Part shown: positions 51,996-60,824 of the stretch, one piece after another
Position numbering within the stretch: position 1 is the first letter of the stretch
Layout: each line of letters begins with the position of its first letter
NCBI RefSeq assembly: GCF_900476375.1
Contig: NZ_UPPP01000071.1
Location: forward strand, 20,494-84,493
Length of the DNA: 64,000 nucleotides
Reading direction: 5' to 3'
From: Allolucifera butyrica
GTDB lineage: Bacteria; Bacillota; Negativicutes; Sporomusales; UPPP01
Position numbers and translations under genes: made by a program
The notes under the pieces: generated by a model
What the model was told of the DNA's origin: nothing
Database searches by the model: none
Seen by the model: the letters and a program-made list of their open reading frames with translations, nothing else

Positions 51996-52931
51996 TTAAG
52001 GCACAATCCGGGTGCCGCTCCGTCCCTCCAACGCGTCCTTCGCCTTGGCCAGAGAAGCAATCAGCGCCTGCCGCCCCGGTTTGGAGGCCACAAACTGCAT
52101 GGCCGCTTTCACCTTCGGCAGCATGCTGCCGGGGGCGAACTGCCCCTCGGCAATATACTTTTCGGCTTCTTGCAGACTCATTTGCGCCAGATTCTGTTGG
52201 TCCGGCTGGCCGAAATGGACCGCCACCCGGTCCACGGCGGTTAAAATCACCAGCCCGTCGGCGTCCAGATCCGCCGCCAGCCGGGCCGCGGCCAAGTCCT
52301 TATCAATCACCGCGGCCACTCCCTCCAGCCTCCCGGCTTCTTCCACTACGGGAATGCCGCCGCCACCCACAGTGACTACCACTTCACCCGCGTCAACTAA
52401 CTCCTTGATGGTTTCCAGTTCCACGATCTGCTGCGGTTCCGGTGACGCCACTACCCGCCGGTAGCCCCGGCCCGCGTCGTTCACCATCACGTAGCCCTGT
52501 TCCTTTTGCAGGACTGCCGCTTCTTCCTTAGTGTAAAACGGCCCGATCGGTTTGGTGGGATTCTGAAATCCCGCGTCGTTCCGGTCCACCACTACCTGCG
52601 TCAACAGCGTAACCACGGGCTTTTCGATCTGTCTCTTTCTCAGTTCCTCCCGCAGGGCCTGCTGCAGGTGATAGCCGATCAATCCCTGGCTCATGGCGCC
52701 GCAGACATCCAGCGGCATCGCCGGGGTCACGCTCCGGGCGTATTCGTTTTGCAAGACCAGCCGTCCCACCTGGGGTCCGTTGCCGTGGACGAGGACGAGC
52801 TGGCTGCCGCCGGCAATCAGGTCCGCCAGATAGACCACGGTCTCTTTCACCACGGCCAGCTGCGCCGCCGCGGTAGCGGGCTGGCCCTCCGTCTGCAAGG
52901 CGTTGCCGCCTAAAGCCACTATCAGTTTCAT
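51996..52931 (-). CDS. arcC: Carbamate kinase
   Basis: 311 aa. It makes ATP from carbamoyl phosphate in the last step of the arginine deiminase pathway. Amino acid kinase family marks: VALGGNAL at the N-terminus, LVLVHGNGPQVG, VTVGGGGIPVV and AVIDKDLAAARLA. It follows arcD by 26 bp. Everything expected of a functional enzyme is present. Confidence 0.96.
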   Translation of the reverse strand: MKLIVALGGNALQTEGQPATAAAQLAVVKETVVYLADLIAGGSQLVLVHGNGPQVGRLVLQNEYARSVTPAMPLDVCGAMSQGLIGYHLQQALREELRKRQIEKPVVTLLTQVVVDRNDAGFQNPTKPIGPFYTKEEAAVLQKEQGYVMVNDAGRGYRRVVASPEPQQIVELETIKELVDAGEVVVTVGGGGIPVVEEAGRLEGVAAVIDKDLAAARLAADLDADGLVILTAVDRVAVHFGQPDQQNLAQMSLQEAEKYIAEGQFAPGSMLPKVKAAMQFVASKPGRQALIASLAKAKDALEGRSGTRIVP

Positions 52932-52957
52932 CTACGAACTCTCCTCTTCCTCATCAT

Positions 52958-54379
52958 CTAACTCAACCCGCCTGTCGCCAATAGGCCCAGGGCCACTGTT
53001 CCGGCCACGGCGAACAACAGGGCAATCACCTTTTCATAACCGGCAAAGACTGGCTGCTGGTTTTCCCGTTTCACCTGCCGGAATACGAAGATGCCCACCG
53101 CGTACAGGATCGTCACCAGCAAAATATATTTCAGTCCCGCCGCGTAGATCAGCCAGGCCGCATAGACACTGGACAGGACCGCCGTCATTAGGTCCTTGTT
53201 CCTCCCTGCCGGTTTTTCCTCATAGGTCTCCCCCGTAGCCGCCAGCTTCCAGGCGTACAGGCCGCTGAACAAATAGGGAATCAGAATGGCCGAACTGGCG
53301 ATGGAATACAGGGCCTGATAGGTACTGCTAGAAACCAGCGTGAGAACCAGCGCAATCTGGACTAAGGTATTAGTTAAGATCAGCGAGTTGACGGGCGAAC
53401 CGTTTTGATTCTCCTTGCGGAAAATTTTCGGCAAAATGCCGTCCCGGGCCGCCACGAAGGGAATCTCCGCCGCCAGGATGGACCAGCCCAACAGCGCTCC
53501 GAACAAGGAAACCACCAGCCCCGCGTTAATGACCACGGCTCCCCAGGGGCCGACCACCGCTTCCAGGACATACGCCGTGGACGGGGTTTCCAATTGGGCT
53601 AATTTTGCCTGTTCCATGGCCCCCAAAGACAGGACCGATACCAGTACATAAATGACTAACGTACCCACTAGCCCCATGACGGTGGCTTTGCCGACGTCCC
53701 GCCGGTCTTTCGCCCGGCCGGAAATGACCACCGCTCCTTCAATGCCGATAAAGACCCATAAGGTAACCAGCATGGTGCTCTTGACCTGGTCCAGCACACT
53801 CCCTAAAGAAGTGTTGGCTTGTCCCCAAAGATCGAAAGTAAAGGTTTTCAGGTTAAAAGCAACCACCAGGACAAGCAGGAACAGGAAGATGGGCACTAGT
53901 TTTGCAATGGTGGTAAGGACATTCACCAGCGCGGCCTCTTTCACCCCCCGCAGGATTAATGCCTGCAGCGTCCAGACCAGGACCGAGGCGCAGACAATGG
54001 ATACGGCGTTGTTCCCCGTACCGAAAACGGGGAAGAAATAACCGAGCGCCCCGAAAAGCATGACTGCATAGGATACGTTGCCGAGCAAGGCGCTTAGCCA
54101 GTAGCCCCAGGCGGCGTTAAAACCGATGTAGTCGCCGAAACCCGCCTTGGCGTAGCTATACACGCCGCCGTTAAGTTCCGGCTTGCGGACCGCCAGATTC
54201 TGATAGACCAATGCCAGAGCAATCATGCCGACACCGGTGATCAACCAGCCGATAAGAATGGCTCCCGCGCCCGCGCCGCGGGCCATGTCGGCGGGCAGGG
54301 AAAAGACGCCGCCGCCGATCATGGACCCGGTCACGAGACCGATTAACGCAACAAGACCCAGCTTTTTATCCTCTGCCAA
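52958..54379 (-). CDS. arcD: Arginine/ornithine antiporter (APC family)
   Basis: 473-aa transporter with 12-13 hydrophobic helices. The N-terminal [26 protein letters not shown] carries the GSxxGxG loop of APC exchangers in the ArcD/basic amino acid branch. It exchanges external arginine for internal ornithine. It lies between arcB (27 bp) and arcC (26 bp), which makes the substrate assignment strong. Confidence 0.93.
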   Translation of the reverse strand: MAEDKKLGLVALIGLVTGSMIGGGVFSLPADMARGAGAGAILIGWLITGVGMIALALVYQNLAVRKPELNGGVYSYAKAGFGDYIGFNAAWGYWLSALLGNVSYAVMLFGALGYFFPVFGTGNNAVSIVCASVLVWTLQALILRGVKEAALVNVLTTIAKLVPIFLFLLVLVVAFNLKTFTFDLWGQANTSLGSVLDQVKSTMLVTLWVFIGIEGAVVISGRAKDRRDVGKATVMGLVGTLVIYVLVSVLSLGAMEQAKLAQLETPSTAYVLEAVVGPWGAVVINAGLVVSLFGALLGWSILAAEIPFVAARDGILPKIFRKENQNGSPVNSLILTNTLVQIALVLTLVSSSTYQALYSIASSAILIPYLFSGLYAWKLAATGETYEEKPAGRNKDLMTAVLSSVYAAWLIYAAGLKYILLVTILYAVGIFVFRQVKRENQQPVFAGYEKVIALLFAVAGTVALGLLATGGLS

Positions 54380-54406
54380 AGTAAATCCTCTCCTTTTAGC
54401 GTATTC

Positions 54407-55408
54407 TTAGTTCCCCAGAGTGGCTACCAGGACGGCCTTAATGGTGTGCAGCCGGTTTTCCGCTTCGTCAAAGACGACCGAATGGACGCCTTCGAAGACT
54501 TCGTCCGTCACTTCCATAGCCGTTAAGCCAAATTTGCGGTGGATCTCTTTCCCAACTTGGGTGTTCAGATCATGAAAGGCGGGCAGACAGTGTTCAAAAA
54601 TGACATTCTGGTTGTAGGTCAGGGCCAGCATGCGGCGGTTGACCTGATAAAGCTGCAATAAGTTGATCCGCTGCTCCCAGACCGCGTCCGGCTCGCCCAT
54701 GGACACCCAGACGTCCGTGTAGAGCACATCGGCATTCACCACCCCGGCGGCAATGTCCGGGGTGATGGTGATTTTCGCGCCGCTCCCTTCCGCAAGCTGG
54801 CGGCACTGTTCGACCAGGCAGTCCGAGGGGAACAACCCTTCGGGGGAAACGATCCGGAAGTCCATTCCCAGTTTAGCCGCACCGATCATTAAAGCGTTGG
54901 CCACGTTGTTGCGTCCGTCGCCGACATAGACAAAGACCATTTGGTTGTAGGGCTTATGGAGGTGTTCCTGGGCGGTTAAAAAGTCGGCCAGTACCTGGGT
55001 GGGATGGTCGGCGTCGGTCAGGCCGTTCCAGACCGGCACGCCCGAATAGGCCGCCAGGTCTTCCACCACTTTCTGGTCAAAGCCCCGGTATTCGATGCCG
55101 TCATAGATTCGCCCCAATACCCGGGCAGTGTCGGCGATGGATTCCTTCTTCCCCATCTGGCTGCCCGTCGGCCCCAGATAGGTAACATGCGCCCCCTGAT
55201 CGAGGGCCGCCACTTCGAAGGAACACCTTGTCCGGGTAGAATCTTTCTCAAACAAAATGACGATATTCTTCTTACTAAGCCGGGGCTGTTCCGTCCCGGC
55301 ATATTTAGCCCGCTTCAGTTCCGCCGCCAACTCTAATAAGTAATGAATTTCCTTAGCGGAAAAATCCAGGAGCGTTAAAAAATTGCGGTTGCGCAAGTTA
55401 AAAGCCAT
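54407..55408 (-). CDS. arcB: Ornithine carbamoyltransferase (catabolic)
   Basis: 333 aa. It splits citrulline with phosphate into ornithine and carbamoyl phosphate. Carbamoyl phosphate site: [12 protein letters not shown]; also [10 protein letters not shown]; ornithine site: HCLPAFHD. The N-terminus [17 protein letters not shown] is typical of catabolic enzymes. It is 72 bp after arcA. The context with arcA, arcD and arcC makes the catabolic direction likely. Confidence 0.96.
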   Translation of the reverse strand: MAFNLRNRNFLTLLDFSAKEIHYLLELAAELKRAKYAGTEQPRLSKKNIVILFEKDSTRTRCSFEVAALDQGAHVTYLGPTGSQMGKKESIADTARVLGRIYDGIEYRGFDQKVVEDLAAYSGVPVWNGLTDADHPTQVLADFLTAQEHLHKPYNQMVFVYVGDGRNNVANALMIGAAKLGMDFRIVSPEGLFPSDCLVEQCRQLAEGSGAKITITPDIAAGVVNADVLYTDVWVSMGEPDAVWEQRINLLQLYQVNRRMLALTYNQNVIFEHCLPAFHDLNTQVGKEIHRKFGLTAMEVTDEVFEGVHSVVFDEAENRLHTIKAVLVATLGN

Positions 55409-55427
55409 GTTTTATCTCTCCTTCTCC

Positions 55428-55487
55428 CTTTCCAATCTCCACTTTCCAAATTCCAATATCCAACATCCAATTCCCGAATTTCACGCG
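55428..55487. repeat. Degenerate TCCAA-type short repeats between arcA and arcB
   Basis: The spacer consists of imperfect units such as TTCCAATCTCCACTTTCCAA and ATTCCAATATCCAACATCC. It may have arisen by slippage. The ribosome binding site of arcB (GGAGA) lies at its edge. Confidence 0.5.
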
Positions 55488-56743
55488 TCGTCCCGCACCA
55501 GAGGCATGCTCATGCAGCGCGGACCGCCCCGGCCCCTAGACAGTTCCGACGAGGGAATGACGTGGAGCCGGATGCCGTAACTCTCCAGAATTTTATTGGT
55601 CACATGGTTACGGGAATAGACGACCACTTCCCCCGGCGCAATGGCCAACGTGTTGGCCCCGTCGTTCCATTGTTCCCGGGCGGCGTGGATGGGGTCGCCC
55701 TGGCCGCAGCGAATGAGCATAACTTTCCGATCTAAATACCGTTCCAGAATGTTCTCCAGTTTTTGGTGCAGCGGTTCGATTTTGAGCCGCACCGCGCCGG
55801 TGCGGTCCCGCCAGGGCGTCATGGCATACACCGTCAGCGGCCCTTCAATTCCGGCATGGATGGTGAACTTGTCGTAATCCACCATGGTAAACACCGTGTC
55901 CAGATGCATGAAGGCCCGCGACGCGGGGATATGAAAGGCCAAAACCGTTTCAAAGCTGGCCTGGTCGGCGAACAGCCGCTGGCACACTTTCTCCACCGAC
56001 GCCGCGTCAGTCCGCTGGGAAATGCCGATAGCCAAGACTTTGTCATTTAAGATCAGCTCATCGCCGCCCTCCAGGGACGTACTCTCTTCCCGCTGGAACC
56101 AGCAGGGAATATGGGCCCCCTGAAAGCGGGGATGATGAGCAAAAATCGTTTGGGCAAACAGCGTCTCCCGGTTGCGGGTCTGGGTCCGCATGTGGTTCAA
56201 CGTAATGCCGTTGCCGATGGTGGCAAAGGGGTCCCGGGTAAAATACAGGTTGGGCATGGGATCACAAACAAAGGGATAGCCGTCGTGAACCCGGTCGGAC
56301 AGGGTGCTTTCCTGATAGCTGGATAGCTCGTCCCGCCGGACCCCGGCCATCATCTTAGTGATTAGCGAGGGGTTATCGAAGCCGGTGAAATAGTCTGCTA
56401 AAGCACATCGCAGGCGGTCATTCTCAATCCCCGCCTCAGCGATGAACTGCGCAATAAATTCGTGCTTAACCCGCTCGTCGGTCAGCGCCTCCGCGGCCAG
56501 TTGTTCCAGGTACAGCACTTCCACCCCGTTCCCTTGCAAGACCGAAGCGAAGTAGTCGTGTTCGGTTTGGGCCACTTCCAGATAAGGGATGTCGTCGAAT
56601 AAGAGCCGCGCCAACAGGTCCGGCGTCAGGTTTTCCACTTCCGGCCCGGGCCGGTGCAGCAGCACCGACCGCAGCCGGCCAATCTCCGAGGTAACATGCA
56701 GGCAGTCTTCCGCTGCCTCTGGTTTGCGTATTGCATTCTCCAT
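55481..56743 (-). CDS. arcA: Arginine deiminase
   Basis: 420 aa. It hydrolyses arginine to citrulline and ammonia, the first step of the ADI pathway. Guanidino-modifying fold: [19 protein letters not shown]-like segment [11 protein letters not shown] with the catalytic His, and nucleophile Cys410 in [12 protein letters not shown]. First gene of arcABDC. The upstream region is AT-rich and has a dyad TATGA-N6-TCATA that may be an ArgR target. Confidence 0.96.
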   Translation of the reverse strand: MENAIRKPEAAEDCLHVTSEIGRLRSVLLHRPGPEVENLTPDLLARLLFDDIPYLEVAQTEHDYFASVLQGNGVEVLYLEQLAAEALTDERVKHEFIAQFIAEAGIENDRLRCALADYFTGFDNPSLITKMMAGVRRDELSSYQESTLSDRVHDGYPFVCDPMPNLYFTRDPFATIGNGITLNHMRTQTRNRETLFAQTIFAHHPRFQGAHIPCWFQREESTSLEGGDELILNDKVLAIGISQRTDAASVEKVCQRLFADQASFETVLAFHIPASRAFMHLDTVFTMVDYDKFTIHAGIEGPLTVYAMTPWRDRTGAVRLKIEPLHQKLENILERYLDRKVMLIRCGQGDPIHAAREQWNDGANTLAIAPGEVVVYSRNHVTNKILESYGIRLHVIPSSELSRGRGGPRCMSMPLVRDDA

Positions 56744-56851
56744 AGGTATCCATCCTTTCGTTGGGACTCTCTCCCTCAGTAAAGCTTCGAGGATTCATTC
56801 CCGGCAAAGAATTTCTGGACAAGGATTATCACTGTACTTTTTTGTCGTAAT

Positions 56852-56867
56852 TATGAAGAAGATCATA
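56852..56867. promoter_or_regulatory. Candidate ARG box upstream of arcA
   Basis: Dyad TATGA-AGAAGA-TCATA, extended to TTATGA...TCATAGTAA, about 110 bp before the arcA start. It resembles ArgR half sites but departs from the usual consensus; the rest of the 56744-56985 gap shows nothing coding. Confidence 0.35.
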
Positions 56868-56985
56868 GTAATAACTATTGGTATAATCTACATAAGAGGA
56901 TCTCTCACAGGATATATCCAGCTAGGACTCAAAGGCATTCAACTCCCCCTTTGTTCTTAAAAATGGACTGCTAATCAAAGTTTTA

Positions 56986-57219
56986 TCAAGGAGAATCCCT
57001 TTGTTTTATTTGCTTCATATTGAAGCCATCAAGATCAAAAAAAATACTTTCTGGAGATACTTTAAGGGTTTTAGCTATTCGTTTAGCTAACCCGTAATCA
57101 GGATTTCTTACCCCATTTTCAATTAATCCATAAAAGCTTCGTGATATCCCTAGTATTCTTGCAATTTCAACTTGTGTGAGTCCAACATTCTCACGTGCTA
57201 TAGCCAACTCTTTCCTCAT
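56986..57219 (-). CDS. XRE-family transcriptional regulator (small)
   Basis: 77-aa single helix-turn-helix protein (LTQVEIARILGISRSFYGLIENGVRNP, about 14-40). The ending MKQIKQRDSP has no extra domain. It is transcribed from a perfect TTGACA-N17-TATAAT promoter whose spacer is an operator. It is divergent from the 125-aa XRE gene, like a Cro/CI-type pair. It resembles small regulators of mobile elements. Confidence 0.82.
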   Translation of the reverse strand: MRKELAIARENVGLTQVEIARILGISRSFYGLIENGVRNPDYGLAKRIAKTLKVSPESIFFDLDGFNMKQIKQRDSP

Positions 57220-57235
57220 TTTAACACCTCCTTTT

Positions 57236-57254
57236 TTGCTTCTTTTTGAAGCAA
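57236..57254. promoter_or_regulatory. XRE operator 1 (over the leader/RBS of the small XRE gene)
   Basis: TTGCTTC-TTTTT-GAAGCAA, perfect 7-bp arms with a 5-bp spacer, between the start of transcription and the start codon of the small XRE gene. Confidence 0.75.
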
Positions 57255-57266
57255 TTTCATATTCAC

Positions 57267-57295
57267 ATTATAATGCTTCATTATGTAGCTGTCAA
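57267..57295 (-). promoter_or_regulatory. Consensus promoter of the small XRE gene with operator 2 in the spacer
   Basis: Minus strand: TTGACA (57290-57295), 17-bp spacer, TATAAT (57267-57272). The spacer contains TGCTTC-ATTAT-GTAGC, the second operator. Confidence 0.82.
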
Positions 57296-57324
57296 TCAAT
57301 TTTGCAACATTTAGAAGCAAATTA

Positions 57325-57353
57325 TTTTATTGCTACTGTATGTAGCATATAAT
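57325..57353 (+). promoter_or_regulatory. Promoter of the 125-aa XRE gene with operator 3 in the spacer
   Basis: TTTTAT, a 17-bp spacer, then TATAAT (57348-57353). The spacer is exactly TGCTAC-TGTAT-GTAGCA, the third operator. The weak -35 suggests a need for activation or low basal use. Confidence 0.65.
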
Positions 57354-57373
57354 TATAGGCAGGAGTTGATTTT

Positions 57374-57751
57374 ATGTCTCTTGGTGAACGGCTCGCCGCT
57401 TTACGCGAGAGCAAGGACCTTACTCAAGTTGAATTAGCACAACTTACAGAAATATCTCGCTCCCGCCTATCTTTATATGAAACAGATAAGCGTGAGCCGG
57501 ATTTACAAACTTTAAAACAACTCGCAGATTTCTTTAATGTAACTCTTGACTATCTTGTTGGCCGCGATACCTCACTCTTCGTAACTAAAGAAGAAAAGAT
57601 TCCCAACGATTTACTGGAATTTCTTAAACTACCTGATGCTCGGTTTAGCGGTATACTTTTGACCGAAGAAGATAAAGCCAAAATCAAGGCATCACTTAAA
57701 ATTATATTTTGGGATACAAAACAAAAAACAGACGAAAAAAATCACAAATGA
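57374..57751 (+). CDS. XRE-family transcriptional regulator (repressor-like)
   Basis: 125 aa. The N-terminal helix-turn-helix (LTQVELAQLTEISRSRLSLYETDKREPD) runs into LADFFNVTLDYLVGRD, the usual phage-repressor-type ending. A charged tail of about 55 residues follows, without a peptidase motif. AGGAG lies 8 bp before the ATG. It is divergent from the small XRE gene and shares three operators with it. The stop codon lies inside a large terminator hairpin. Confidence 0.87.
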   Translation: MSLGERLAALRESKDLTQVELAQLTEISRSRLSLYETDKREPDLQTLKQLADFFNVTLDYLVGRDTSLFVTKEEKIPNDLLEFLKLPDARFSGILLTEEDKAKIKASLKIIFWDTKQKTDEKNHK

Positions 57752-57771
57752 TTTTTTTCGTCTGTTTTTTT
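57723..57771. terminator. Large terminator at the end of the XRE gene
   Basis: AAAACAGACGAAAAAAATCA and its inverted copy form a 20-bp stem with a 4-nt loop, flanked by A- and T-runs. It overlaps the last codons and can act in both directions, protecting the facing operon. Confidence 0.92.
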
Positions 57772-57892
57772 ATACTCCCGATGTTATTCTTTTCGTTAGC
57801 GTTGCGCTCGAAATACATAATTTGGGATACAAAAAAGAGGACGTGTGGCCTCATAATCCTAAAATACTATTCAGACGGTGTATTCTAGGAAC

Positions 57893-59050
57893 TTACTCAT
57901 GTCCTAAATTGTTGGGAACAAAAAAAGTGTTTTTGTGTATTATAGGTATATTGATGGTCTTTTTCCCTTTTGCTTCCTCTCGAAGAATATTCTTCATAGG
58001 CGTAGTGCGGTAAACTGCAGTCTTTATTTCTGCATTATTATAAGCTTTATATCTATTTAACACTTCCCAAATAACTTCTAGCTCTTTTTCCCCTAGTTCG
58101 GGCTTGAAGCGAGGGGACGGGCCTTTTTGAATCTGTGAAGTGCCGCTCTTAAAATGCTGATATATTTCCTTTCCATGTAGGTCTTTTATAGCTCTAGGTA
58201 ATTGAGGCGGCCAAGGGCCATCCTGAAGGCGTAAATAGGTTTCCCCTGTGATGGATTGACCATAACGCTGAATGGCCGTGTAATCAATAAGGAAGACGAG
58301 TTTAGTTAGCTTAAAATATGATACTTCCCCAAGATAGTCAAGTAAGGAAGACACCACATAATGTAATGGTTTTAGTTTTGTCATTTTAGCTGAAGACAAA
58401 ACATTGCGGATGTTTCGCGTGTTTTGCTTAGAGGCTAACACTCTAACTTTTTTAACAATCTTGTCAAGTCGAATAAAATCTGCAGTTTGTTTGGGAAAAG
58501 CGCGATGGACCATAGCACGTGGGCCGGGATGATAGAGAGGAACAAGTACCCGGTTATTCCACGGCAATAGACGTCCCACGGAATCTTTAAGTCCATATGC
58601 ATGTGGTGTTATTAATTTCAGCGCATCTAATGCAGTTTTGCCGAGCGTCACAATTACTTCAGGATTAACAATATCAATGGTCATTTCTAGGTATGCGCTG
58701 CAATTGAAAAGTTCTTCGCGTGTGGGGGTCCCGTTATTCCCATCCTCATTTCTTGGATTGCAAAGTACCGCATTAGTAATAAATACGTCATTTCTGTTCC
58801 ATCCGATATTGCCCAGTAGCTTTTCGAAGTTACTCCCTGTTTTATCGCCATAAAGCGGAATTAAGGTACGGTCAGCACCTAACCGCCCAGGAGCTTCCGC
58901 TATAAACATGACCTTTGCACTAATATTACCATTAAATTCGGACAACACCTTGTTTCGACAATTTAACCTTTCACAGAGGGTACAACTTTGAACGCTTCGC
59001 CATAATTCTTGCATTCTTCGGTCTTTATTAAAAGAATTAAAGTCAATCAT
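57893..59050 (-). CDS. Uracil-DNA glycosylase family protein fused to a Panacea (DUF4065/SocA) domain
   Basis: 385 aa. Residues 1-190 are a family 4/5-like uracil-DNA glycosylase: CxxC (Cys23, Cys26), the catalytic-pocket motif AEAPGRLGADR (51-61), FITNAVLCNPR with Cys97, Cys117, and HPGP (His174) in place of the usual HPS motif. The four cysteines could hold an Fe-S cluster. Residues 225-330 match the Panacea/SocA-like domain (HYVVSSLLDYLGEVSYFKLTKLVFLIDYTAIQRYG, ITGETYLRLQDGPWPPQL), best known as an antitoxin or proteolysis-adaptor module. The ATG at 59050 (MIDFNSF) follows AGGAGG by 6 bp and overlaps the stop of the radical SAM gene (ATGA). The role of the fusion is unknown; DNA base excision under regulation is the direct reading. 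Confidence 0.82.
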   Translation of the reverse strand: MIDFNSFNKDRRMQELWRSVQSCTLCERLNCRNKVLSEFNGNISAKVMFIAEAPGRLGADRTLIPLYGDKTGSNFEKLLGNIGWNRNDVFITNAVLCNPRNEDGNNGTPTREELFNCSAYLEMTIDIVNPEVIVTLGKTALDALKLITPHAYGLKDSVGRLLPWNNRVLVPLYHPGPRAMVHRAFPKQTADFIRLDKIVKKVRVLASKQNTRNIRNVLSSAKMTKLKPLHYVVSSLLDYLGEVSYFKLTKLVFLIDYTAIQRYGQSITGETYLRLQDGPWPPQLPRAIKDLHGKEIYQHFKSGTSQIQKGPSPRFKPELGEKELEVIWEVLNRYKAYNNAEIKTAVYRTTPMKNILREEAKGKKTINIPIIHKNTFFVPNNLGHE

Positions 59051-60090
59051 AATATACCTCCTGTATCTTGCAAACACATAGGGTCGGGAACGTGGACCAG
59101 TTTGCCATATTCAATCACTTTTTGGGCAACACATCCAGACCCACAGCATGGCAAATAACCACAGGAAATACAAGGTTCGTTAAAAGACTCCCTTACATGA
59201 TTTCTAACGGCGTTTAGAAAAGGTGACTTCTCCCAGCAATCTTTCAACGAAAATTTATCAAGACAGGAATATTCTGAGGTTCCGACAATTTCTTCGGCTT
59301 GAACTTGCTTAAATGCGTCACAAGGATGAATTCGCAGGTCAGGAAGAACAATCAGTCTATCCTGCCCTGAATAACAATGCGGATCATTACTTAGCCGTAA
59401 GAAATTATACGGAGAGCCAGTCCGTACTTCGTATCCGCTTTTGCGTAATGTCAAAATTAAATTACGAAGTTCGATATTCTGAAGCTGATTCAGCATATGC
59501 CTACGTAGGTTTGAACCTCGACCCTGAGGAACGAAACGTAATACGCTGACCTTTTTTACCCCAAGCGTCGCAGCAAGCTCGCAAATTGCTTGAAGCTCCA
59601 TGTAATTATGCTTTAAAGGGACAAAATGAAACTCGGTTTCTAAACCTTGCGAGATGGCTTCTTTTGAAGCCTCCAAAGTCGAATCGAAACTACCTTTTTT
59701 CCGGGTAACCCATTCATGGACAGTTGCCCCAGCCCCATGAAGGCTAAAAATTATACGGTTTAATCCTAGTTCAGCTAGTACAGAAAGCTTTTTGCGAATA
59801 TTGGGGACAAACCCTGATGAATAAATAGAAGTATACATACCAAAGTGGCTAGCCTGTTCGACAACTGTTTCGAGACTTTCCCAAAAAAGAGGTTCCCCAC
59901 CTGAAAGAACAAGTTTCGAGACGCCCAGTCCATGGGCTTCACGAATAATCCTTTCACAATCATTCAAGGTCATTTCTCGGACGCATGATTCCCCAGCATC
60001 CCCAGAACAATGTATGCATTCTAGAGGGCAACGATGAGAAACTTCTATTTTTAATTCGTCCAAACGTAATTCGCCAGGCAGATAAATCAT
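59047..60090 (-). CDS. Radical SAM protein with C-terminal cysteine-rich (SPASM-like) region
   Basis: 347 aa. The radical SAM cluster motif is CPLECIHC (Cys21, 25, 28), with the SAM-binding LSGGEPLF at about 63-70. The barrel continues to about 230. The C-terminal part has HPCDAF and the cluster CISCGYLPCCGSGC plus a late Cys, so one or two auxiliary Fe-S clusters are likely, as in SPASM/twitch enzymes. Its start overlaps the stop of the thymidylate-synthase-like gene by 4 bp, and its stop overlaps the glycosylase gene by 4 bp. No peptide substrate gene is visible, so a nucleotide or nucleic acid substrate is worth considering. Confidence 0.85.
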   Translation of the reverse strand: MIYLPGELRLDELKIEVSHRCPLECIHCSGDAGESCVREMTLNDCERIIREAHGLGVSKLVLSGGEPLFWESLETVVEQASHFGMYTSIYSSGFVPNIRKKLSVLAELGLNRIIFSLHGAGATVHEWVTRKKGSFDSTLEASKEAISQGLETEFHFVPLKHNYMELQAICELAATLGVKKVSVLRFVPQGRGSNLRRHMLNQLQNIELRNLILTLRKSGYEVRTGSPYNFLRLSNDPHCYSGQDRLIVLPDLRIHPCDAFKQVQAEEIVGTSEYSCLDKFSLKDCWEKSPFLNAVRNHVRESFNEPCISCGYLPCCGSGCVAQKVIEYGKLVHVPDPMCLQDTGGIL

Positions 60091-60824
60091 GTAAGTTCTC
60101 CTAAGAATTCTTTTAGTGAGACCTTATGCTTATCAACATAGGCGTGCGATGACACGCACGTAAGTGTTCCTGGCGTAAGGTGGGTTTCATTGGCCAAGAA
60201 CCTGAGCAAATTGCAAAGCCCCCAATAATTTCCATAAGCCCGATGGAGAAAGTCATGGTTACGATAAGTACATAGCAAGTGCAACTTGTGCGAATCTTCT
60301 GCTGGCTCTAGTTGAACTTTAATACTAGCAAGGCAGGGCTGTCCAAGGGGCTTTTTGGTTTCCCCTCCTGGCTTATGAATTATTATGTGATAGGCTGCCT
60401 TGTAACGCCTTGCAGGACTACTATTTATAGAATTGATGATATTGAGCAACTGATTAACCGGTTTTGAACCAATGTCGTAATGTGTCATTCTTCGGAAATA
60501 TGTACCCCAGCGATGACTAGCGGCTGGGTCAAGTTTATCGTACATACCCTTCGGCTTATTGTAAGCTTCGAATAAATCAATCGCATTGTTGTGTCTAGCA
60601 TAGAGCTTATGCGGAAAGATGGTATAAGCAACTTCCTTAGGAGTGAACAATCCCAAGGAAGATTGCAAGTCCGTTACCTTGCCATGTAAGTTTTCATCAA
60701 GCAAGGCCGGATTCGTAATGTGGACTATCAAATTAAACATTTCCCAGGCCTTACCTCGCAAATGTTGGATGGCTCTCAGCCAGGCATTTTGGAATGAATC
60801 CTGAGTAATAAGCAGCGGTTCCAA
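60087..60824 (-). CDS. Thymidylate synthase-like protein (short, archaeal-type layout)
   Basis: 245 aa from a TTG at 60824 with a perfect AAGGAGG eight bases upstream; the longer frame starts at another TTG without a site. The C-terminal half follows thymidylate synthase motif by motif: Arg139-Arg140 (SPARRYKAAYH), the nucleophile Cys164 (GQPCLASIKV), Arg188 (CTYRNHD), Asn199 (YGNYWGL), and His227/Tyr229 (SSHAYVD) for dUMP. The N-terminal half is divergent (NAWLRAIQHLRG, WGTYFRRM). It is shorter than the bacterial ThyA of about 264 aa. It may methylate or hydroxymethylate a pyrimidine nucleotide. First gene of the three-gene operon. Confidence 0.72.
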   Translation of the reverse strand: MEPLLITQDSFQNAWLRAIQHLRGKAWEMFNLIVHITNPALLDENLHGKVTDLQSSLGLFTPKEVAYTIFPHKLYARHNNAIDLFEAYNKPKGMYDKLDPAASHRWGTYFRRMTHYDIGSKPVNQLLNIINSINSSPARRYKAAYHIIIHKPGGETKKPLGQPCLASIKVQLEPAEDSHKLHLLCTYRNHDFLHRAYGNYWGLCNLLRFLANETHLTPGTLTCVSSHAYVDKHKVSLKEFLGELT

